Part shown: one piece after another, positions 8,141 to 16,254 of the stretch
Layout: each line of letters starts with the position of its first letter
Numbering within the stretch: position 1 is the stretch's first letter
Assembly (NCBI GenBank): GCA_964427895.1
Contig: CAYRUZ010000015.1
Coordinates: forward strand, 1-28,980
Direction: 5' to 3'
Origin: CAYRUZ01 sp964427895
GTDB taxonomy: Bacteria > Patescibacteriota > Gracilibacteria > Peribacterales > Peribacteraceae
Length of the DNA stretch: 28,980 nt
Notes under the pieces: generated by a model
Database searches by the model: none
Told to the model about the DNA's origin: nothing
The model's input: only the letters and a program-made list of their open reading frames with translations
Made by a program: the position numbers and the translations under genes

Positions 8141-8281
8141 ATGTTAGGAAAACTCAAATGGCGTCGGCGTTTGCGTAAGCACGGATTCCTTAAGCGGATG
8201 AAGACCGCTGACGGGCGCAAAGTTCTGTCGCGCCGCCGATCCCAGGGTCGCCGCCGCCTCACCGTCCAGAAGAAGGGCTGA
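8141..8281 (+). CDS. rpmH: 50S ribosomal protein L34
   Basis: A 46-residue, very basic protein. HGFLKRMKTADGRKVLSRRR followed by RRRLTV is the L34 signature (HGFRxRMxTxxGRxVLxxRR), and the family length is 44-50. The N-terminus MLGKLKWRRRLRK departs from the common MKRTYQPS start. The start is fixed by a good promoter 9 nt upstream. Unlike in most bacteria, rnpA, yidC and dnaA are not adjacent; a small membrane protein and a peptidase follow on the same strand. Confidence 0.9.
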   Translation: MLGKLKWRRRLRKHGFLKRMKTADGRKVLSRRRSQGRRRLTVQKKG

Positions 8282-8327
8282 TCGCCCGGGCTTGCTGGTG
8301 TACGCTTCACGCGGCTTGCGCCGTTCT

Positions 8328-8630
8328 ATGACGCGGTACCTTCATTCACTATCGGCTTTTCTCTTCTACTTGCTCGGCCTTTCGGCCTTCGTCAGCTACG
8401 TTTTGCTGCATAACAGCATCGCAGACCCGTGGCCCGGCTTCATCTTGCTCGTCGTGAAGATGCCGCTGGTCCTCACGGGATTGATCTACGGCGGCATCAG
8501 CGTCTACCGCAGCCTGACGATCGGCGAGGACGGCGGATCCACCGCGCTCGCGTCACTCATCACCGTGCCCGTCATCGTCCTTTTGCTTCTCACGCTCTTC
8601 CTCAATTTCCGAGACGTGATTCTCCTCTGA
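8328..8630 (+). CDS. Small hydrophobic membrane protein, unknown function
   Basis: A 100-residue product with three predicted transmembrane segments (about 7-28, 35-57 and 70-94) separated by short polar loops (LLHNSIADPW, TIGEDGGS). No recognised motif. ATG 8328 is chosen; a TTG at 8316 is an in-frame alternative lying 9 nt after a TACGCT hexamer. The stop is 4 nt before the M16 peptidase gene, so the two are very likely co-transcribed, probably with rpmH upstream (46-nt gap). Confidence 0.65.
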   Translation: MTRYLHSLSAFLFYLLGLSAFVSYVLLHNSIADPWPGFILLVVKMPLVLTGLIYGGISVYRSLTIGEDGGSTALASLITVPVIVLLLLTLFLNFRDVILL

Positions 8631-8634
8631 CCCC

Positions 8635-9894
8635 ATGTACACCATCCAGCGACTCCCCTCCGGTTTACCCGTCCTCACCGCCCCCATCGAAGGCACGTCG
8701 GCCGTCACGGTCCTCGTGTTCGCCGGCGCCGGTTCGCGCTACGAAGCCAACAAGGAGCGCGGCATCAGCCACTTCCTGGAGCACATGTTCTTCAAGGGCG
8801 GCGACCGTTACCCGACGACGAAGGACGTGAGCGTCGTGCTCGAGGGCGTGGGCGCGGACTTCAACGCCTTCACGGGCAAGGAGTACGCCGGCTACTACGT
8901 GAAAGTCTCGGCCGATCACGTCACGCTCGCCTGCGACGTACTGAGCGACATGCTCATCAACGCCACGTTCCCGCAGGAAGAAATCGAGAAGGAGCGCGGA
9001 GTGATCATGGAGGAGGAGCGCATGTACCAGGACACGCCGATGTACCGCGCGGGCTGGGATTTCGAGGAACTGCTCTTCGGCAACCATCCGTTGGGATGGG
9101 ACACGATCGGCACCGAGGAGGTGATCATGGGCGTGAACCAGGCCGATTTCACCCGCCACAAGAACGAGCTCTACACGCCGGATAACCTCGTCATCGCCTT
9201 CGCGGGCAAGGTGACGCCGGAACAGTCCCTGTCGTTGGCGGAGCACTTCTTCGGGAAGATGAAGGGCCAGAAGAGCCGCGCGTGGGAACCGTTCACGGCC
9301 TTCGGAAAGGAGAAGGTGTGGCTCCGCAGCAAGAACACGGAGCAAGCGCACCTGGTGCTCGGCGTGCCGGGTGTCTCGTCGCTGGACGGCGAGCACTTCA
9401 CGCAGAAGCTGCTGGCCATCATCCTCGGCGGCAACATGAGTTCGCGCATGTTCCTCAACATCCGCGAAGCCAAGGGCATGTGCTACTACATCAGCAGCGA
9501 AGTCGACAGTTACCTCGACGCCGGATCGCTCTCGACCCGCGCGGGCGTGGACCAGAGCCGCTTGCACGAGGCCATCTCGCTCATCAAGAACGAGTACATG
9601 GTGCTCGCCAAGGACGGCGTGACGGAGGACGAAGTGCACCGCGCCAAGGAATACCTGAAAGGCCGCGTGACGCTGAGCATGGAGGACAGCGAGGAACTCG
9701 CGCACTTCTTCGGTAAGCAGCAATTGCTCTACCCGAAAGTCCGCGACCTCAAGGAGTACTTCGCCGAGATCGAGGCCGTCACCAAGGAGCGCATCGATGC
9801 GCTCGCGAAGAAGCTCCTCGTCCCCTCCCAACTGCGCCTCGTGGTGATCGGCAAAGAGGAGAACAAACAGAAGCTCGAGGAGCTGCTGGACTGA
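8635..9894 (+). CDS. M16 family zinc peptidase (processing-peptidase type)
   Basis: The 419-residue protein carries the inverted zinc motif HFLEH at residues 46-50, with the distal Glu in VIMEEE at 126/127, at the spacing typical of M16. It matches the short single-chain bacterial group (PqqL/YmxG-like, about 420 residues) with an N-terminal catalytic half and a C-terminal M16_C half (NIREAKGMCYYISSEVDSYL). No signal peptide was seen, so it is probably cytoplasmic. It likely degrades or processes peptides; substrates are unknown. It starts 4 nt after the small membrane protein gene and ends in TGATCA, abutting the opposite gene with no gap. Confidence 0.93.
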   Translation: MYTIQRLPSGLPVLTAPIEGTSAVTVLVFAGAGSRYEANKERGISHFLEHMFFKGGDRYPTTKDVSVVLEGVGADFNAFTGKEYAGYYVKVSADHVTLACDVLSDMLINATFPQEEIEKERGVIMEEERMYQDTPMYRAGWDFEELLFGNHPLGWDTIGTEEVIMGVNQADFTRHKNELYTPDNLVIAFAGKVTPEQSLSLAEHFFGKMKGQKSRAWEPFTAFGKEKVWLRSKNTEQAHLVLGVPGVSSLDGEHFTQKLLAIILGGNMSSRMFLNIREAKGMCYYISSEVDSYLDAGSLSTRAGVDQSRLHEAISLIKNEYMVLAKDGVTEDEVHRAKEYLKGRVTLSMEDSEELAHFFGKQQLLYPKVRDLKEYFAEIEAVTKERIDALAKKLLVPSQLRLVVIGKEENKQKLEELLD

Positions 9895-11802
9895 TCACTG
9901 CGCGCCCAACTGCTGCAGGGCCGACCGCGCCGCGGCGTTGGTCGGATCGAGCTTCAGTGCCCCGCGGAACTGCGCAATCGCCTCGGGCATGCGACCCTGC
10001 TGGTGCAGGAGCAGACCCAAGTTGATGTACGCCGCCACCGACGGCTGGACTTCGATGGCATGGGCGTAGGCGGCGATGGCCTCATCCGGCCGGTTGAGCG
10101 ACGTGAGCGCGTACCCGAGGTTGTAGAGGGCATCGGCGTTATCGGGGTCGATTCCCAGCGCCAGGCGGAATTGCGTGGCAGCCTCCTCGTCCTGACCGTT
10201 CTCCGCCAGCAGGGCGCCGTAGTTGAGATACGGCCCGGCCTTGCTGGGGTCCGCCTCGATGGCCGCTTGGTACTGTTCCTGGGCCGCGACGAAGTTGCCC
10301 AGCTGCGCATAGACGATGCCGAGCCCGAAGTGTGCGTCGGGGCTGTTTGGGTCCAGTTCCAAGGCCTCCTTGTACGTGTTGATGGCCTGGTCGATCTGGT
10401 TGCGGCGCCGGTAGACCGCGCCGAGGTTCGCCATGGTTTTGGGGTGTTTGCGGATGGCGAGGGCGGCTTTGTACTCCTCTTCCGACTTCGCCAGATCTCC
10501 CTCCAGGCGGTACACGTTGCCGAGGTTGTTGTGCGCCACGTACGACGTCTCCGGGAACTCCTTCAGCACGTTGCCGAAGAGCGATTTCGTATCGGTCCAC
10601 ACGCCGGCCTGCGCGTGCGCCTTCAGCGCGAGCGAGGCAAGAACGGCCAAGCTCAAAGCTGGGACGCCCCAAGCACCGAGAGAGGGGCTGCGCTCGACCA
10701 TCCGCTGCTGCAACCAGTACGCGCCAAGCGCGACGAGGAGGAAGATGCCGATCGACGGCACATAGGCGTAACGGTCGGAAGCGAAGTAGATGTCGAGATC
10801 GCCGCCCTTGGCGAAGTTGAGGAAAGTCGGTGCGACGGTGATGCCGTAAAAGAGCAAGCCGAACATCACGGCGCGGGTCCATCGCAGGCTGACGATGGCG
10901 ACGGCAGCAAGCGCAACGAGCACCAGCACCGGCACGAAGAAGTCCGGCGACGTGATGGTGATGGCCTTCGTGTACGGATAGAGCAGCGAGAAATGCAGCG
11001 GCCAGACCATCTGCCACAGGTAAAACACGGCGCTCTTGCAGGCCATCAGCAGCTTCGTGAGAAGGCTCGTGGACGCCACGACGCCCTGCTTGCCGAAGAG
11101 TCCGATGATGCCGAACACCACCGCCATGAGGAGGTACGGCCACTTCTCGATCCAGAGCCGGCGCTCCTTGAAGCTCCTGCCCTCGCACCAATCGATGAGC
11201 ACCAGGATGACGGGCAGCGTGATGACCATCACCTTCGACATCAATCCGAGCACAAAGAGCACGACGCTGAGGATGAGCGTCTTTCGTTCGTCGCTCGATC
11301 GCCAATAGAGATACCCGACGAGCGCGGCGAGGAAGAAGAACGTCGAGAGGACGTCCTTGCGCGCGGAGGCCCATTCGACCGCTTCCGTGTGCAACGGGTG
11401 CAGCAGGAAGAGGAGGCCGACGAGCACGCCGACCAAACGCTTGCGCGTCAGCAGCAGGATGAACCACGCCGCGAGCAGCGCGTTGCCGATGTGCAGCAAC
11501 AGGTTCGTGAGGTGGTAGGCGAACGGATTGATTCCACCCACCGCGTAGTTGATCTGATAGGTGAGGAACGTGAGTGGGATGTAGAGCTCCGGGTCGTACG
11601 TCGTGAAGATGCGCTTGAGCGACCACGGCGCGATGGTGCGGATGGCCGGGTTCTCGTAAATGAGCATCCCGTCGTCCCAGCGAACGAACGCGTTCCACAT
11701 GCTGCCGCCGTAGACCAGCACTCCGAGCGCCACGAATCCGCCGATAACGAGCAGGATCGTGCGCAGGGAGGGCAAAGCCGGCAATTCGCGGTCGTCGTGC
11801 AT
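9895..11802 (-). CDS. Membrane GT-C-like glycosyltransferase with C-terminal TPRs (TMTC-like)
   Basis: The 635-residue protein has a hydrophobic N-terminal part (about residues 13-410) with some ten or more transmembrane segments. The first outer loop carries RWDDGMLIYENPAI with an Asp-Asp pair at 43-44, as expected for GT-C enzymes, followed by HPLHTEAVEWASARKDVLS. The rest (about 425-635) is six to seven tetratricopeptide repeats. This layout matches bacterial TPR proteins related to eukaryotic TMTC O-mannosyltransferases; transfer of a lipid-linked sugar to protein or polymer is inferred. The frame is open further upstream, but ATG 11802 follows a CATACT box by 9 nt and opens just before the first helix. 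Confidence 0.8.
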   Translation of the reverse strand: MHDDRELPALPSLRTILLVIGGFVALGVLVYGGSMWNAFVRWDDGMLIYENPAIRTIAPWSLKRIFTTYDPELYIPLTFLTYQINYAVGGINPFAYHLTNLLLHIGNALLAAWFILLLTRKRLVGVLVGLLFLLHPLHTEAVEWASARKDVLSTFFFLAALVGYLYWRSSDERKTLILSVVLFVLGLMSKVMVITLPVILVLIDWCEGRSFKERRLWIEKWPYLLMAVVFGIIGLFGKQGVVASTSLLTKLLMACKSAVFYLWQMVWPLHFSLLYPYTKAITITSPDFFVPVLVLVALAAVAIVSLRWTRAVMFGLLFYGITVAPTFLNFAKGGDLDIYFASDRYAYVPSIGIFLLVALGAYWLQQRMVERSPSLGAWGVPALSLAVLASLALKAHAQAGVWTDTKSLFGNVLKEFPETSYVAHNNLGNVYRLEGDLAKSEEEYKAALAIRKHPKTMANLGAVYRRRNQIDQAINTYKEALELDPNSPDAHFGLGIVYAQLGNFVAAQEQYQAAIEADPSKAGPYLNYGALLAENGQDEEAATQFRLALGIDPDNADALYNLGYALTSLNRPDEAIAAYAHAIEVQPSVAAYINLGLLLHQQGRMPEAIAQFRGALKLDPTNAAARSALQQLGAQ

Positions 11803-11811
11803 GGGCCGCTC

Positions 11812-11817
11812 AGTATG
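11812..11817 (-). promoter_or_regulatory. -10 box CATACT of the GT-C/TPR gene
   Basis: CATACT on the minus strand, 9 nt before the ATG at 11802. No clear -35. Confidence 0.45.
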
Positions 11818-11852
11818 ACCCCCCTTCCCTGGCGCGAAAAGGCTTTCTTCCC

Positions 11853-11858
11853 TAGGAT
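11853..11858 (+). promoter_or_regulatory. Possible -10 TAGGAT of ndk
   Basis: TAGGAT 29 nt before the ATG. The inferred ~22-nt leader is almost wholly C/T (TTTCCGCCTCCTCCCCC) and has no purine-rich ribosome-binding site. Confidence 0.35.
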
Positions 11859-11887
11859 ATCGACACTTTCCGCCTCCTCCCCCACCT

Positions 11888-12307
11888 ATGGAACGCACGC
11901 TCATCCTCCTCAAGCCCGACGCCGTGACCAAGCGATTCACCGGCAAGGTGATCTCGCGTTTCGAAGACGCAGGCTTCAGCATCCGCGGATGCAAGATGAT
12001 CCGCCTCAGCAAGGAAATCCTCCGCGACCACTACGCGCACATCGCCGAGAAGCCGTTCTACCCGGAAGTCGAAACCTTCATGGGTTCGGCCCCGGTCATC
12101 GCGCTTGTCATCGAAGGCGACGACGTCATCAACAAGGTCCGCGACATGCTCGGCGTCACCGACAGCCGCAAGGCCGCCCCGGGCACCATCCGCAACGAGC
12201 TGGGCGTCGACCAGATGATCAACGTGGCGCACGCCTCCGACGGCCCCGACGCCGCGAAGGCCGAGATCGCCCGCTTCTTCGCGGGAGAGGAGATCTTCGA
12301 GTATTAA
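11888..12307 (+). CDS. ndk: Nucleoside diphosphate kinase
   Basis: A 139-residue enzyme that moves the gamma phosphate between nucleoside triphosphates and diphosphates through a phospho-histidine. The family start ERTLILLKPDAV is present. The active-site His is H115 in NVAHASDG (family NxxHxSD), with the nucleotide-binding RNELGVDQ segment just before it. Length is normal for the family. It diverges from the GT-C/TPR gene and ends before a strong terminator. Confidence 0.96.
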   Translation: MERTLILLKPDAVTKRFTGKVISRFEDAGFSIRGCKMIRLSKEILRDHYAHIAEKPFYPEVETFMGSAPVIALVIEGDDVINKVRDMLGVTDSRKAAPGTIRNELGVDQMINVAHASDGPDAAKAEIARFFAGEEIFEY

Positions 12308-12328
12308 TCGCCCCCTTTTGACGGTTCA

Positions 12329-12352
12329 AGAGCGCCGCACGGCGCTCTTTTT
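12329..12352 (+). terminator. Rho-independent terminator of ndk
   Basis: AGAGCGCC-GCAC-GGCGCTCT hairpin followed by a T-run to 12352. It touches the stop codon of the convergent Fe-S carrier gene (12351-12353). The minus-strand T-tract is poor, so it works mainly for ndk. Confidence 0.9.
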
Positions 12353-12938
12353 AGACCCGATCCGCGCATGTGCACTTTCCTGCGCACGAACAACTCGGCG
12401 CGACCAAGTCCTTCGCGAGATCCAATTTGAAACGTCCGTCGCGGAAGTCGATGGTACTGCCGCCCACGCGGTCGAGCGTCTCGGGTGACGCGACGACGCG
12501 CAGCTCCGGCACCTCGCGGTTCGAGAAGCTCTTGTCGCCTTTCACGGGCTTGTCGGCGAACTCCATGCAGAAACCCGTCTCATCGACGATTACTTTCAGC
12601 ACCCACCCGACTTTGTCCTGCTCCTTGAGCACTCCTTCGAGCGTGCGCGCGGCCTCCGCCGTCACCGTCAGCACCTGCGGCCGCGGCGGGCGCTCCTCGT
12701 ACATCGTGTTGAGGTCGGCAACGAGCGTGGCGATCTCTTCGTCGCTGAATCCGTGACCAAGGCATCCCTCTTCCAAGGTTTCGGTCGCATTCGCCTCGCA
12801 TCCGAAACAGTGCAGGCCGTATTCGGCCAACAATTGCCCGCATTCCGGCAGGAGCGTGGTGATTTCACTCACGCGCATATCCTTGCGAATGTGGAATTTT
12901 GGGCGCTGCGTCGCTGGCGTTTTCTTCGCGGGTGACAT
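12351..12938 (-). CDS. DUF1858 - A-type Fe-S carrier (HesB/IscA-like) fusion protein
   Basis: The 195-residue protein joins two domains. Residues about 18-75 are DUF1858-like (MRVSEITTLLPECGQLLAEY, then CFGCEAN at 44-50). Residues about 85-195 follow the A-type Fe-S carrier pattern (LTVTAEAARTLEGVL, GFCMEFADKP, GSTIDF). The usual C-terminal CGCG is replaced by a four-Cys cluster at 183, 185, 189 and 191 (SCSCAGKCTC). It may bind or deliver an Fe-S cluster; partners are unknown. The frame is open far upstream, but ATG 12938 sits exactly 6 nt after a TACCAT -10 with a -35, which decides the start. Confidence 0.8.
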   Translation of the reverse strand: MSPAKKTPATQRPKFHIRKDMRVSEITTLLPECGQLLAEYGLHCFGCEANATETLEEGCLGHGFSDEEIATLVADLNTMYEERPPRPQVLTVTAEAARTLEGVLKEQDKVGWVLKVIVDETGFCMEFADKPVKGDKSFSNREVPELRVVASPETLDRVGGSTIDFRDGRFKLDLAKDLVAPSCSCAGKCTCADRV

Positions 12939-12944
12939 AGGGTG

Positions 12945-12972
12945 ATGGTACAGCCGCTTGGCTTCGCAGCAA
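12945..12972 (-). promoter_or_regulatory. Promoter of the Fe-S carrier gene (TTGCTG-N16-TACCAT)
   Basis: On the minus strand: -35 TTGCTG (12972-12967), 16-nt spacer, -10 TACCAT (12950-12945), then exactly 6 nt to the ATG. It overlaps the 5' end of the divergent S41 protease region. Confidence 0.65.
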
Positions 12973-12989
12973 CGATTTTCCCGCCCTTC

Positions 12990-14282
12990 GTGAAACGATT
13001 CACCACCCTCTTCGCGGTTCTGTGCCTCCCGTTCCTCACCCTCGCCATCGGGTGGCAGCTGGGGCTGCGCTATCAGTTGGTCCGCGAGGCGGAGTCGGTG
13101 CAGGCGATGCAGGACATCAGCCAGCCGCTGGATGCGAGCGGCACCGTTATTGGCGATCCGGAGGAAGAAGTGGACATGAGCCTGCTCTGGATGGTCTGGC
13201 GCACCCTGCAAAGCCACTACATCTATCCTCAGGATCTGCGTACATCGGACATGGTCTTGGGGGCGGTGAAGGGTTTGGTGGAAGCCGTGGGCGACCCGTA
13301 CACGGTCTTCATGTCCCCAAAGGAGAACAAGGATTTCCGCGACTCGCTCTCCGGAGAGCTGCATGGCATCGGCGCGGAATTGGCCCAGAAGAACGGCGCC
13401 ACCATCATCGTCAGTCCGCTCAAATCCTCCCCGGCCGAGGAAGCGGGGCTCAAGGCGGGCGACCGCATTCTGGCGGTGAACGACGAACCCACAGAGGATT
13501 TGTCGCTGCCCGAAGTGGTACAGAAGATCCGCGGCCCCGCTGGCACGACGGTCACCCTCACGATTTTGTCCGAAGGCACCGTCGAGGCGCGCACTGTCAC
13601 CATCGAACGCCGCGAGATCCGCATCCCGAGCGTCGAGTCGAGCACCGTCGACGCGAAAGTCGGACCGGTGGGACTCATCCGTCTCAACCAGTTCGGCAGC
13701 GAGAGCGCGGAAGACGTCCGCTCAGCGTTGGTGGAACAGGAAGAGAAGGGCGTAAAGGGCATCATCCTCGACCTGCGCGGCAACGGCGGAGGATACTTGG
13801 ATGGCGCGGTGGACATCGTGTCGCTGTTCCTCGACGAAGGGGAAGTCGTCAGCGTGCAGAGCCGCACGGGAGAACTGCAGAAGCACAATGTCTCGGGGAA
13901 CAGCGTCGATACACAGACCCCGTTGGTGGTACTCATCGACCAGGGGTCGGCCAGCGCTTCGGAGATCACCGCCGGTGCATTGCAGGACACGAAACGCGCG
14001 GTGCTCATCGGCAAGAAGAGCTTCGGCAAGGGGTCGGTGCAGGAGATCCTGGAACTGCCGGGAGGCAGCAGCCTCCGCGTGACGTACGCCCGGTGGCTGA
14101 CGCCCGCCGGACGCGATATCGGCAAGCTGGGCATCGAACCGGACATCGCCGTCGACTACACCGCCGCGGATGCCGAGGCGAAGCGCGACCCGCAATTGGA
14201 CCGCGCGCTGCTGTGGTTCGAATCACCGGAGAAAGCGGCGGAATCGTCCTCAAGTGTGGCAGACTCAGCGGTAACAGAGTGA
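12990..14282 (+). CDS. ctpA: S41 family C-terminal processing protease (CtpA-like)
   Basis: The product has an N-terminal signal anchor (about residues 5-22), a PDZ domain (about 110-190; GIGAELAQKNGATIIVSPL) and the S41 catalytic core. Ser322 in GSASASE and Lys347 in SFGKGSVQ are 25 residues apart, as in D1-processing proteases. It would cut C-terminal tails of envelope proteins outside the membrane. I prefer GTG 12990 (430 residues) because KRFTTLF directly precedes the anchor; ATG 12945 would add 15 residues and is a real alternative. The 5' flank of GTG 12990 is C/T-rich. It is the first of three same-strand genes. Confidence 0.9.
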   Translation: MKRFTTLFAVLCLPFLTLAIGWQLGLRYQLVREAESVQAMQDISQPLDASGTVIGDPEEEVDMSLLWMVWRTLQSHYIYPQDLRTSDMVLGAVKGLVEAVGDPYTVFMSPKENKDFRDSLSGELHGIGAELAQKNGATIIVSPLKSSPAEEAGLKAGDRILAVNDEPTEDLSLPEVVQKIRGPAGTTVTLTILSEGTVEARTVTIERREIRIPSVESSTVDAKVGPVGLIRLNQFGSESAEDVRSALVEQEEKGVKGIILDLRGNGGGYLDGAVDIVSLFLDEGEVVSVQSRTGELQKHNVSGNSVDTQTPLVVLIDQGSASASEITAGALQDTKRAVLIGKKSFGKGSVQEILELPGGSSLRVTYARWLTPAGRDIGKLGIEPDIAVDYTAADAEAKRDPQLDRALLWFESPEKAAESSSSVADSAVTE

Positions 14283-14310
14283 AGACGATGCCGTTGGCGG
14301 CAAAGTGCGC

Positions 14311-14316
14311 TACTCT
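14311..14316 (+). promoter_or_regulatory. -10 box TACTCT of the RNase HI gene
   Basis: TACTCT, exactly 6 nt, then GTG 14323. The same hexamer serves rpmB. No convincing -35. Confidence 0.45.
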
Positions 14317-14322
14317 TTGCGC

Positions 14323-14937
14323 GTGCTGCGACTGCCCCCCGCTCTCGCCCGACGACTCACGAAGCTCTTCCCGTCCGCGGAAGACCGCGAGCAGTTCGTC
14401 ATCGACACGCTGGAGCGCGCGCTGGATGAGGCAGAACCCGGCGCTGTGGTGATGGAAGGCGGACCGGTCTCCATCGGCGGAACACTCCACTTGTTCTGCG
14501 ATGGCGGCTCGCGCGGCAACCCGGGCCAGGCGGCCATCGCCTGCATCCTGGAAGATCCGCATCGCGGCGTGGTGCTCGACGAGCATTACGCGCGTATCGG
14601 CGTGGAAACGAACAACGTCGCCGAGTACCGCGCGCTCATAGAAGGATTGAAGATGGCACAGGGCTATCACCCCAACCGCCTCATCTGCCACCTCGACAGC
14701 GAACTCGTGGTCCGACAGCTCAACGGCGAATACCAGGTGAAGATGGAATCGCTCAAGGCGTTCGTCGAGGAAATCCGCGGCCTGGCGCGCGAACTGCCCG
14801 ATGTCGTCTTCGTGCACATCCCGCGGAAGGACAACCACCGGGCCGATGCCCTCGTGAACAAAGCCCTCGACGAGCTGCCCGAACCGCGGCGCATTCCGCC
14901 GAAGTATCCCCAGACGCCGCAGCTGCCCTTCGCATAG
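14323..14937 (+). CDS. rnhA: Ribonuclease HI-like protein
   Basis: The 204-residue protein would cut RNA in RNA/DNA hybrids. The four RNase H acidic residues are all present: Asp60 (FCDGGSRGNPG), Glu101 (NNVAEYRAL), Asp125 (HLDSELVV) and Asp175 (NHRADALVN). The FCDGGSRGNPG form resembles the short RNase HI group common in archaea and Gram-positives. The first ~50 residues form an added helical segment (LARRLTKLFPSAEDREQF) that I do not recognise. Start GTG 14323 is chosen because a TACTCT box lies 6 nt before it; an in-frame GTG at 14305 would add six residues. Confidence 0.9.
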   Translation: MLRLPPALARRLTKLFPSAEDREQFVIDTLERALDEAEPGAVVMEGGPVSIGGTLHLFCDGGSRGNPGQAAIACILEDPHRGVVLDEHYARIGVETNNVAEYRALIEGLKMAQGYHPNRLICHLDSELVVRQLNGEYQVKMESLKAFVEEIRGLARELPDVVFVHIPRKDNHRADALVNKALDELPEPRRIPPKYPQTPQLPFA

Positions 14938-14954
14938 ATTCGGGAACAAACGCC

Positions 14955-14982
14955 TTGCGCCCAGGTGTGAGCGCGGCACAAT
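14955..14982 (+). promoter_or_regulatory. Promoter of the VanW gene (TTGCGC-N16-CACAAT)
   Basis: -35 TTGCGC at 14955-14960, 16-nt spacer, -10 CACAAT at 14977-14982, then exactly 6 nt to the GTG. The architecture is identical to the promoter at 22912-22939. Confidence 0.6.
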
Positions 14983-14988
14983 ACCGCC

Positions 14989-16254
14989 GTGCGCGGATTG
15001 CCCGCCCTTCTCTCGGCTTTGATGTTGTCGACGGCGCTGGCGGCGCCCATCGTCGCGCATGCGGCTCCCGCGCAGATCACGTATCACTACAAGCATTTCC
15101 TGTTCACGCTGGCTCCGTCAGCGGACTGGAAGACACTGGAGGACCGTTGGACCTACGAAGGCCAGGACATCGTTATCCTGCCCGAAGAACACCGCGGCAG
15201 CGGCGCGGTTTTGCCGGAAGGCGTCGAGCGCCACACGGTCCCGGCGTGGAACCGCACGGCCATCGCCGCGAGCATCCAGAAGTCGATCGCCGATAAATTC
15301 AACCGCGAGGCGCGCACGGTGACGATCGACGAGAAGGATGGAAAAGTCGTCTTCGACGGTGTCGGTCTGCCGGGCCGGGCCGTCAACGTGGAAGATGCCG
15401 TGACGCTCACCATCGCTGCACTCGAGCAGAACATCGATTCCATCACGCTCCCGGTGACCGAGATCCAACCGAAGGTGACCGTGCTCAGCGAGAATCTGCG
15501 GCAGCAAGGCATCCGCGAGGTCGTCACGGTCGGCGAATCGGATTACAGCAATTCCCCGGCCAACCGCCGCCACAACATCGCCGTGGGTATCTCCCGCTTC
15601 GACGGCCACATCGTGAAGAAGGACGAAGTGTTCTCGTTCGACGCGATCCTGGGTCCGGTGGGACCCAAGACGGGATTTCTCAAGGAGCTTGTCATCCTCG
15701 GTGACAAGACCGTGCCGGATTACGGCGGCGGCCTGTGCCAGGTGAGCACCACCGCGTACCGCGGCGTATGGGAATACGGTTTCCCCATCGTCCAGCGCCA
15801 GAATCACAGCTTCGCCGTGAGCCACTACCTGCCCCAGGGCACCGACGCGACCATCTATCCGCCCAACGTGGACATGAAATTCAAGAACGACAGCCCGGGC
15901 AGTTTGCTGATGCAGACGCTGCTCGAAGACGACCTGGCGTATTTCATCTACTACGGCACGAAGGACAAGCGCGAGAGCGAAGTGATCGGTCCGTACATCT
16001 GGGCCCGCGTGTCCGCGCCCCCCGAGCGCCGCGAGGAGACGCACGACCTCCCCCCGGGCGAACTGAAGAAAGTGGGCGAGGCCGTCGCCGGCATGAAGGC
16101 GCAATGGTTCCGCATCGTCAAACAGGACGGGAAGGAGAACGTCGAAAAGGTCTTCTCGTCGTACCAGGCGCGGCCGCGCTATTACCTCGTCGGAGCGCCG
16201 GATGCCCCGGCGACCGACAGCCTGACGGACGAGGCATTAGATCCCCTCCAGTGA
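14989..16254 (+). CDS. Secreted VanW family protein
   Basis: The 421-residue protein begins with a signal peptide (about 1-25, ending near AHAAPA). A region like the peptidoglycan-binding domain that precedes VanW in YoaR-type proteins follows at about 60-160. The VanW core lies around 185-325: FSFDAILGPVGPKTGF, DYGGGLCQVSTTAYR and QNHSFAVSHYLPQGTDATI. VanW proteins are linked to cell-wall and glycopeptide-resistance loci, but their reaction is not established. The GTG start is fixed by a promoter 6 nt upstream. It overlaps the convergent recO by 18 bp. Confidence 0.9.
   Translation: MRGLPALLSALMLSTALAAPIVAHAAPAQITYHYKHFLFTLAPSADWKTLEDRWTYEGQDIVILPEEHRGSGAVLPEGVERHTVPAWNRTAIAASIQKSIADKFNREARTVTIDEKDGKVVFDGVGLPGRAVNVEDAVTLTIAALEQNIDSITLPVTEIQPKVTVLSENLRQQGIREVVTVGESDYSNSPANRRHNIAVGISRFDGHIVKKDEVFSFDAILGPVGPKTGFLKELVILGDKTVPDYGGGLCQVSTTAYRGVWEYGFPIVQRQNHSFAVSHYLPQGTDATIYPPNVDMKFKNDSPGSLLMQTLLEDDLAYFIYYGTKDKRESEVIGPYIWARVSAPPERREETHDLPPGELKKVGEAVAGMKAQWFRIVKQDGKENVEKVFSSYQARPRYYLVGAPDAPATDSLTDEALDPLQ

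Noticed and set aside
10003..12321. A 772-codon plus-strand open frame across the GT-C/TPR and ndk genes
   Set aside because: Antisense to TPR and membrane segments and out of frame with ndk; the product is low-complexity and charged.
12329..12352. Bidirectional terminator serving the Fe-S carrier gene as well
   Set aside because: The minus-strand side lacks a good T-tract (TTGAACC), so only the ndk direction is supported.
13022..14452. A 476-codon frame overlapping the S41 and RNase H genes
   Set aside because: Out of frame with residues confirmed as catalytic; composition is Arg/Gly/His-rich.
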